DNA of 64,000 bases from Kribbella solani (GTDB lineage: Bacteria; Actinomycetota; Actinomycetes; Propionibacteriales; Kribbellaceae): positions 3,348,001 through 3,412,000 of the forward strand of contig NZ_JACHNF010000001.1 in assembly GCF_014205295.1 (NCBI RefSeq). The letters are read 5' to 3'. The notes under the pieces were generated by a model that worked only from the letters and a program-made list of their open reading frames with translations, did no database searches and had not been told where the DNA came from. The position numbers were made by a program, and so were the translations under genes. The stretch's first letter is position 1, and each line of letters starts with the position of its first letter. Of the stretch, positions 57,305-64,000 are shown piece after piece.

Positions 57305-58205
57305 ACAGCGAGCGGAGCAGGCCGTGTTCGGTCTGTACGCGGCGGTAGCCGAGCCAGTTGTTGATGGCAAGCATCGGGGCGTTGACGTCGTCGTTGGAGG
57401 TGTACGCGGCGGTGATGCCGGCCGCGGCGGCGCGACGGAGGGCAACTGACTTGACCAGCTTGGCCAAGCCGCGGCCGCGATGTGCCGGGACTGTTCCGGT
57501 CATGCCCGACCACATCCGGTCGGTGTCGGTTTCGACGACCGTGAAGGACGCGATCTCGTCACCTGCCATTGCCGCGACGCTCAGTGACTTGTCCATCGCC
57601 GGGCTGTTCCAGATCTCCTCCAGCCACTGGTCGTACTCGACGGCGTCCAATGGTGAGTCACTCGGCTCGTCCAGCGAGGAGATCGTGTCAGCGGTGTACG
57701 CGGCCCGCGGGTCGACGGTGTCGAACGTCACCAACTCGATCCCGTCCGGTGTCTCCGGTTGCACGGGCAGCGAGCCGAGCTCCACTCCGGCGTAGTGCAT
57801 CTGCCGCGTACCGTCGTACCCGAGGTTCCGAGCGAACTCCAGGCCGTCCGGCTGGACGAAGGTCCGGACCCGAAGCGCTCCGACCTCAGTCAGGTGCTGG
57901 TGCAGCCGCTCGGCCAGTGCGCTGCCGATGCCGCGCTTGCGGTGCTCGGGATGTACATAGATGCTCAGCTCGCTCTGGCCCGGTTCACTGGTCCAGACGT
58001 TCAGCCCGGCCGATCCCCAGCCGATCAGCTCGCCGTCCCGCTCCGCGACCAGTGGCAGGAACCGCTCCCCCGGCGACTGCACGGTGATCATGTGCCGCGT
58101 CGCCGCCGCTGACATCGCCTTGTACGGGTACACCACCCGCCGGACCGCTGCCACGCCCTCGGCGTCATCACCTGTTGCCAGCCGGACCAGCGCCCCAGTA
58201 GTCAT
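57303..58205 (-). CDS. double-GNAT acetyltransferase (copy 2)
   Basis: The 300-residue protein has two GNAT modules, the first with VHPEHRKRGIGSALAERL and the second with VPAHRGRGLAKLVKSVAL. It aligns with the upstream-placed paralogue at 56314 over most of its length, including GLEFARNLGYDGTRQMHYAG/WAARFGYRQTRQVHYAG. The ATG 58205 (MTTGALVRLATGDDAEGV) is the first start with a sensible GNAT strand; longer frames begin in a proline-poor spurious leader. The substrate is unknown. Its stop codon overlaps a MITE-end-like sequence. Confidence 0.88.
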   Translation of the reverse strand: MTTGALVRLATGDDAEGVAAVRRVVYPYKAMSAAATRHMITVQSPGERFLPLVAERDGELIGWGSAGLNVWTSEPGQSELSIYVHPEHRKRGIGSALAERLHQHLTEVGALRVRTFVQPDGLEFARNLGYDGTRQMHYAGVELGSLPVQPETPDGIELVTFDTVDPRAAYTADTISSLDEPSDSPLDAVEYDQWLEEIWNSPAMDKSLSVAAMAGDEIASFTVVETDTDRMWSGMTGTVPAHRGRGLAKLVKSVALRRAAAAGITAAYTSNDDVNAPMLAINNWLGYRRVQTEHGLLRSL

Positions 58206-58419
58206 GCCCCGGACCCTAGCCAGCCGGGCGTACCCACGCCATGCATTAACAACAGCAACGCGATCGCAACAGCCGCGAGAATCCCGCGATTCGGCTGTGT
58301 AGCCGACTCGTACTAGAGTGACGCGGTGCTGTCGGACTGATCGCCCCGACCGCCGGAAGTGCCATCGTGGTTGCACGCGACGGGGTCACCGGCGGCGGGG
58401 CGTCCGCATCTCGCCCATT

Positions 58420-59400
58420 TCAGCCGTACGTAGCGACTGCCGCCTCGGCGAGCTCCAGCATCCGCTCGCGCAGCTCGGTCGGCTCCAGCACCTCCAGATC
58501 ACCGGAGAAACCGAGCAGTACCCCGCACGCGGCCTCTCGGACCCGGAAGTGCATTCGTACGTGCGGCCACTCGTCGTCACTCGGTACGTCGCGAGCCACC
58601 GCACCTTTCGCGAGCATCGGCGAAGCAATCCGCCGGATCAGCTCGAGCCGCTCCGGCCGGACCCGAACAAGTACGTCGACTCCCACCGGCCGGTGCTTCT
58701 CCAGAGCAGACCGCAGTCGCTCCCACTCGGTGCGTACGTCCAGACCGTCCGGCCGATCGGCCTTCTCCTCCAGGATGTCCGCCTGTTCGACCCTGGAGAC
58801 CCGGTACATCCGTGCAGCCCCACGATGAGCCGCCACCAGGTACCAACGGCCGGCCTGCTCTACCAGCCCCCACGGATCGACAGTTCGTTGCTGTACGCCC
58901 TCACTCGCCGACGCGTACCGCAGCCGTACCCGCCGCTGCTTCACCACCGCCTGACGCAGCACTGGTAGCGCACCGGTGTCTTCGGCCTCCGCGAACCACC
59001 GGCGCCGGTCTACGACGATCGCACTGGACAACGCATCCGCGTCCCCTTGCAGCTCGACTGGCAGCGTCGCGGCGAGCTTGCCCATCGCAGTGTGCAGCGC
59101 ATCCCGCAGTCCGAGCTCCTCCGACAACGCAGCACGTCCGGACCAGGCAAACAGCGCCTGTGCCTCCCGTGGCGTCAACTCACTGACGTCGGCTCGGTAC
59201 CCCGGCAACAGCACACAGCCGCCGTTGCGGCCGCGCTCGCTGTACACCGGCACACCGGCCGCGGACAGTGCCTCCATGTCCCGCAGGACAGTCCGCGTCG
59301 ACACCTCCAGCCGCTCGCCCAGCTCCCGGGCACTCAGCCGCTCGTGCCGCTGCAGCAACAGGATGATCTGCAACAACCGGTCCGCTCGCACGACTTCCAT
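58420..59400 (-). CDS. WYL-domain transcriptional regulator (YafY type)
   Basis: The 326-residue protein has an N-terminal winged HTH (MEVVRADRLLQIILLLQRHERLSARELGERLEVSTRTVLRDMEAL, residues 1-46) and a WYL domain (about 140-210: RRVRLRYAS, DPWGLVEQAGRWYLVAAHRG). The C-terminal WCX extension is present. WYL regulators sense ligands or oligonucleotides and often repress a divergent gene. A perfect inverted repeat (59402-59426) covers both start codons' upstream region. Start ATG 59400 leaves only 45 bp to the divergent gene. Confidence 0.92.
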   Translation of the reverse strand: MEVVRADRLLQIILLLQRHERLSARELGERLEVSTRTVLRDMEALSAAGVPVYSERGRNGGCVLLPGYRADVSELTPREAQALFAWSGRAALSEELGLRDALHTAMGKLAATLPVELQGDADALSSAIVVDRRRWFAEAEDTGALPVLRQAVVKQRRVRLRYASASEGVQQRTVDPWGLVEQAGRWYLVAAHRGAARMYRVSRVEQADILEEKADRPDGLDVRTEWERLRSALEKHRPVGVDVLVRVRPERLELIRRIASPMLAKGAVARDVPSDDEWPHVRMHFRVREAACGVLLGFSGDLEVLEPTELRERMLELAEAAVATYG

Positions 59401-59401
59401 A

Positions 59402-59426
59402 ATATGCGACAGAAGATGTCGCATAT
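59402..59426. promoter_or_regulatory. WYL-regulator operator
   Basis: ATATGCGACA and TGTCGCATAT are perfect 10-bp arms separated by five bases, in the 45-bp gap between the divergent genes. It begins 2 bp upstream of the regulator's start codon. The inverted repeat matches the style of YafY/DeoR-type autoregulatory sites. Confidence 0.75.
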
Positions 59427-59445
59427 AGGCTGAGAAGCTCTCGTC

Positions 59446-60015
59446 ATGAACGCAATCGATCCTCGCCCGCTGTTCGTCCGCGCCCTGGACCAGGCCGAGC
59501 AGCTCATCGGCGGCACCGATCCTGATCACTACAACCTGCAAACCCCGTGCGACGACTACGACGTCCGTACGCTCGAGAACCATCTGCTCAGCGTGCTCAC
59601 CCGCATCGACCTGGCTCTGCGCGGCGGCGACCCATTGACGATTCCCGTCATCGCCACCGGCGTCGACGACATCCCGGCCAGCTGGAAAGAACGCCGGACG
59701 ACACTCGACGGCACAATCGCGAACGACGCCGTACTCGAGCAGATCTGCACGCTGCCCTGGGGGACGCTGCCCGGCGCGGCGGCCCTCGCCGGCTACACCG
59801 GTGAGCTGACCACGCATGCCTGGGACCTGGCCAAGGCCACTGGCCGTCTCGACGAGCTGGATCAGGACCTGGCGGCTCAGGTACTTCCGATCGTGCGCCG
59901 GTCCATTCCGGCCGAGGAGCGCGGTGGGCGGGTTCCGTTCGGCCCGGTAGTACAGGTCGCGGACGACGCGTCGCCGTACGACCAGCTGGCCGCCTGGCAG
60001 GGACGTCAGCCCTAG
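59446..60015 (+). CDS. TIGR03086/DinB-fold (mycothiol-dependent maleylpyruvate isomerase N-terminal-like) protein
   Basis: The 189-residue protein starts MNAIDPRPLFVRALDQAEQLIGGTDPDHYNLQTPCDDYDVRTLENHL, the metal-binding helix and TPC-x-x-W/Y-type motif of TIGR03086 proteins. The second half (GYTGELTTHAWDLAKATGRLDELDQDLAAQVLPIV) has the HAWDLA motif that supplies a further metal ligand. Relatives are maleylpyruvate isomerases and thiol transferases using mycothiol. It is divergent from the WYL regulator and is its most likely target. Confidence 0.85.
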   Translation: MNAIDPRPLFVRALDQAEQLIGGTDPDHYNLQTPCDDYDVRTLENHLLSVLTRIDLALRGGDPLTIPVIATGVDDIPASWKERRTTLDGTIANDAVLEQICTLPWGTLPGAAALAGYTGELTTHAWDLAKATGRLDELDQDLAAQVLPIVRRSIPAEERGGRVPFGPVVQVADDASPYDQLAAWQGRQP

Positions 60016-60767
60016 CTAGCTGATCCCACCTTTGAGGGTGAGGCCGCCGTCGACGGTGACTGTCTGGCCGGTGATCCACGACGCCTCGTCGGACAGCAGG
60101 AACCACACCAGCGACGCGACGTCCTCCGGTCGCCCCAACCGGCCCAGGGGGTACGTCGCCGCCACCTTGTCCTCGCGGCCTTCGTAGAGCGCCCCGGCGA
60201 ACTTGGTCTTCACCACCGCCGGGGCCACCGCGTTCACCCGGATCTCCGGCGCCAGCTCGACCGCCAGCTCCTGCGTTACCCGGGACAGCATCGCCTTGGT
60301 CGCGCCGTACCAGCCGATCCCGGGCGACGGTGACAGGCCGGCCACCGACGACAGATTCACCACGGCGCCACCGTGCGCGCGCATCCACGCGTCCCGGCAC
60401 GCCTTCACCCAGGCGATCGCGGCCAGCACGTTGGTGTCCACCATCTTGGCCGCGACCGTCTGATCGACGTCGAGCAGCTTCCCGTAGATCGGGTTGATGC
60501 CGGCGTTGTTCACCAGCAGGTCCACCGACCCGTACGTCGCCACTGCCGCCGCGACCACCTGCGACCGGTGCTCCGGATCGGCCGCCTTGCCGGCCACGGC
60601 CAGCGCGTGCTCCCGGCCGCCCAGCGTCTGCACGGCCTGGTCGAGCGTCTCCTGGGTACGGCCGGTGATCACCACTCGCGCACCGTCCCGCACGAGGCGC
60701 CGCGCGATCGCCAGCCCGATGCCGCGGGACGCTCCGGTGACGATCGCCGTCCGGCCGTCGAGGCCCA

Positions 60768-60768
<1 letters not shown>
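60016..60768 (-). CDS. SDR oxidoreductase, beta-oxidation/acyl chain type
   Basis: The 250-residue dehydrogenase has TGASRGIG (10-17), NNAG, the catalytic serine in NLSSVAG, and YGATKAM with Tyr and Lys. The C-terminal DEASWITGQTVTVDGG matches 3-hydroxyacyl-CoA or 3-oxoacyl reductases. Start and stop of the thiolase and this gene share one base (TGATG), so they are coupled. Together with the acyl-CoA dehydrogenase upstream it forms three of the steps of beta-oxidation; the hydratase may be the MaoC protein at 55862. Confidence 0.9.
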
Positions 60769-61988
<1,220 letters not shown>

Positions 61989-62001
61989 CTGCACGTCCCT
62001 C

Positions 62002-63147
62002 TCAGAGACCGAGATCTCTCCCGATCAGTTCCTTCATGATCTCGTTGCTACCGGCCCAGATCTTCGTCACCCGGGCATCCCGCCAGGCGCGCGCGACTCG
62101 GTACTCGTTCATGTACCCGTACCCACCGTGCAGTTGCACGCACGCGTCCAGGATCTCGTTCTGCACGCTGGCGCTCCACCACTTCACCTTCGCCGCGTCG
62201 ACCGCGGACAGCCGGTCCTCGTCGTGCGCGACGATCGCGTTGTCGACGTACGCCTGGGTGACCTCGGCCTTGGTGACCAGCTCGGCGACCAGGAACTTGT
62301 TGTACTGGAAGGAGCCGACCGGCTGCCCGAAGGCCTTCCGCTCCTTCACGTACTCGATCGTCTCGGCCAGGATCTGGGTGGCATGCGCGATGTTCGACAC
62401 GGCGGCACCCACCCGCTCCTGCGCGAGCCGCTCCATCATGTGGATGAAGCCGCGGTCGACGGTACCGAGCACGTTGTCATCGGCAACGAAAACGTCCTCG
62501 AAGAAGAGCTCCGACGTACCCGACTCGGTCTGGCCGACCTTGTCCAGCTTGCGGCCACGGGCGAAACCGTCCATCCCCTCCTCGACCACGAACAGGGTGA
62601 TGCCCTTCGCGCCCTTCGACGGGTCGGTCCGGGCCGCGACGATGACCAGATCGGCCATGTCGCCGTTCGTGATGAAGGTCTTCGACCCGTTCAGCACCCA
62701 GCCGCCGTCGGTCTTCTTCGCGCTCGTCTTCAGCGCGGCCAGGTCGGAGCCGCCGGACGGCTCGGTCATCCCGATCGCGGCCACGTACTCACCGGAGCAG
62801 AACTTCGGCAACCAGCGCTGCTTCTGCTCCTCGGTGCCGAGATCCACCAGGTACGGCGCGGCGCAGTCGTAGTGGATGCCGAAGCAACTCGACAGCGACG
62901 CGGACACCTTCGACAGCTCCTCCGCGAAGACCGCGTTGAACCGGTAGTCGCCGACGCTCGAACCGCCGTACTCCTCCGGGACGTCCAGCCCGAGGAAACC
63001 CTGCTTGCCGGCTTCCAGCCAGACCGCGCGGTCGAGCGTCTTCTCCTCCAGGAACTGCTCCATCCGCGGCACCAGCGAGCGGTCGCAGTACTCCTTCGCA
63101 CTGGCCCGGAACGCGTGATGGTCCTCGCTGAAGATGACGCGCTCCAT
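62002..63147 (-). CDS. acyl-CoA dehydrogenase
   Basis: The 381-residue FAD enzyme has GMTEPSGGSDLAALKT, GSKTFITNGDMADLVIVAART and WAGSNEIMKELIGRDL, standard ACAD signatures. The residue that bears the catalytic glutamate in medium-chain members (before GT/GS near the end) is alanine; the glutamate in ERLAQERVGAA, as in isovaleryl- or long-chain types, is the likely base. GGGGAGG precedes ATG 63147. It is the first gene of a three-gene operon, and the MITE-like element lies between it and a divergent TetR gene. Confidence 0.93.
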   Translation of the reverse strand: MERVIFSEDHHAFRASAKEYCDRSLVPRMEQFLEEKTLDRAVWLEAGKQGFLGLDVPEEYGGSSVGDYRFNAVFAEELSKVSASLSSCFGIHYDCAAPYLVDLGTEEQKQRWLPKFCSGEYVAAIGMTEPSGGSDLAALKTSAKKTDGGWVLNGSKTFITNGDMADLVIVAARTDPSKGAKGITLFVVEEGMDGFARGRKLDKVGQTESGTSELFFEDVFVADDNVLGTVDRGFIHMMERLAQERVGAAVSNIAHATQILAETIEYVKERKAFGQPVGSFQYNKFLVAELVTKAEVTQAYVDNAIVAHDEDRLSAVDAAKVKWWSASVQNEILDACVQLHGGYGYMNEYRVARAWRDARVTKIWAGSNEIMKELIGRDLGL

Positions 63148-63177
63148 GGGGCCTCCCCGAGATTTGAGACTGATTGC

Positions 63178-63344
63178 TAGAGGGTGTCTGGGAACTCTGT
63201 GCCGTAGCGAGGAGGTGCTCGGTGCGGTAGCTCGGTGCGCGGGGGCGAAGGTCTCGATGCGGCGCATCGTGGCCTTTGCACCCGTGCGGCGAGGTGCCGT
63301 GCCGAGTGCCCCGCAGTAGGTGCAGGGTTCTCAGACACCCTCTA
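63178..63344. mobile_element. MITE-like element with 18-bp terminal inverted repeats
   Basis: TAGAGGGTGTCTGGGAAC (63178) is repeated inverted at the other end (63327-63344) with one mismatch in 18. If the repeats begin at GAGGG, both ends are flanked by TA, the target duplication of IS630/Tc1-type elements. The 167-bp unit has no coding frame. It sits 30 bp before the acyl-CoA dehydrogenase start codon and about 40 bp before the TetR start. Confidence 0.6.
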
Positions 63345-63385
63345 AGCGCTTGCTTAGCTTCACAAGTTTGGTGCAGGGTGTCAAC

Positions 63386-64000
63386 GTGTCCGCAGTCACC
63401 GACCCGCTTGTCTGGGAGCATGTCCAGCCGGCCGCCGCCCGCCGGCTGCTGACCGGCGCCATCGACGCGTTCGCCGAGCGCGGGTACCAGGCCACAACCA
63501 CCCGCGACATCGCCGCCCGCGCCGGTATGAGCCCCGCCGCCCTCTACGTGCACTACCCGTCGAAGGAACGCCTGCTCTTCGAGATCAGCCGCTACGGCCA
63601 CAACGCCGCGCTGAACGTCCTCCGCGCGGCAGACCCCACCATCTCACCCCCGGACCGGCTCGCTGGATCGCCGGAGCAGTCGACTCCCTCAGAGCGGTTG
63701 CGGTCGCTGGTAGCTGCGTTCACCGCGTGGCATGCACGTCATCACACCATCGCCCGCGTGGTCCAGTACGAGCTCGCCGCCCTCTCCCCCGAGCACCTGG
63801 CCGAGGTGGCAACGATCCGCCGCGCCATCTCGTACCAGATCGAGCAGGTCCTGTCCGACGGAGTGGCCGACGGCTCGTTCGCCGTCACGGACCTTCCGGG
63901 CACCACACTCGCCGTACTGTCCCTGTCGATCGACGTAGCCCGCTGGTACACACCACACCGCGGCGACCCCGAAGCCCTCGGCACCCTGTACGCGGACCTC
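63386..64000 (+). CDS. TetR-family regulator (3' truncated by window)
   Basis: At least 205 residues are visible, starting at GTG 63386; the gene runs off the right edge. Residues about 20-65 (AIDAFAERGYQATTTRDIAARAGMSPAALYVHYPSKERLL) are the TetR HTH. The remaining part is the ligand-binding helical domain (SLVAAFTAWHARHHTIARVVQYELAALSPEHLAEVATIR). It is divergent from the acyl-CoA dehydrogenase operon and probably represses it. An in-frame GTG 15 bp upstream is an alternative start. The intergenic promoter region has been invaded by the MITE-like element. Confidence 0.88.
   Translation, partial: MSAVTDPLVWEHVQPAAARRLLTGAIDAFAERGYQATTTRDIAARAGMSPAALYVHYPSKERLLFEISRYGHNAALNVLRAADPTISPPDRLAGSPEQSTPSERLRSLVAAFTAWHARHHTIARVVQYELAALSPEHLAEVATIRRAISYQIEQVLSDGVADGSFAVTDLPGTTLAVLSLSIDVARWYTPHRGDPEALGTLYADL

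Overview
The window is high-GC actinobacterial chromosome. Nearly every gene is GC-rich with strong third-position bias, GTG starts are common, and it carries actinobacterial markers: paired clpP1/clpP2, a mycothiol-dependent-nitroreductase homologue, F420/deazaflavin-type oxidoreductase, class F sortase, DivIVA-like protein and WYL regulator. A Kribbella/Nocardioides-type organism is my best guess (inference; no rRNA is present to settle it).

Layout. (1) 1-11126: a sugar or uronate catabolic locus. A divergent ABC importer (two permeases on the minus strand, lipoprotein binding protein on the plus strand) flanks two related palindromic operators; downstream on the plus strand is a translationally coupled run of Gfo/Idh/MocA oxidoreductase, heparinase II/III-like lyase, two amidohydrolase-fold proteins, an unusual regulator and a class III aminotransferase. 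(2) 11089-17665: secreted tripeptidyl-peptidase-like hydrolase, then the protein quality-control genes clpX, clpP2, clpP1 and tig, with tRNA-Pro and tRNA-Gly. A ClgR-like box precedes clpP1. (3) 17752-36709: an accessory interval. It holds a VOC protein, a three-gene operon of flavohaemoglobin, DivIVA-like coiled coil and membrane-tethered nitric oxide synthase, a large secreted protein, an MFS exporter, a heterodimeric ABC exporter, an AAA ATPase, a DMT transporter, a phosphatidylcholine-synthase-like enzyme, small oxidoreductase/SRPBCC/ParB-like proteins, a class F sortase with a candidate surface substrate, and a SpoIIE phosphatase. (4) 36773-42708: nei2, rpiB, a beta-lactamase-fold protein, an Rv2466c homologue and pepN, the same order as in M. 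tuberculosis Rv2464c-Rv2467. The clp/tig genes and the later truncated haemoglobin gene (glbO) belong to the same conserved neighbourhood. (5) 42789-54962: mixed metabolism and envelope genes, including secreted M15-like and AA10 LPMO proteins, malQ, an MscS channel, OsmC, glbO and two tandem thioesterases. (6) 55092-64000: FabG-like and MaoC enzymes, two related double-GNAT proteins, a WYL regulator with a clear operator, and a beta-oxidation-like set (SDR, thiolase, acyl-CoA dehydrogenase) beside a TetR gene, with a MITE-like element between them.

The most interesting candidates are the NO synthase/NO dioxygenase/DivIVA-like operon (18260-21636), the glycan locus with its paired operators and unusual regulator (1-11126), a hairpin that sequesters the Shine-Dalgarno of a secreted protein (48368-48400), a class F sortase with no visible catalytic arginine, and the MITE-like element (63178-63344). 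No rRNA, CRISPR array, prophage or intact insertion sequence was seen.
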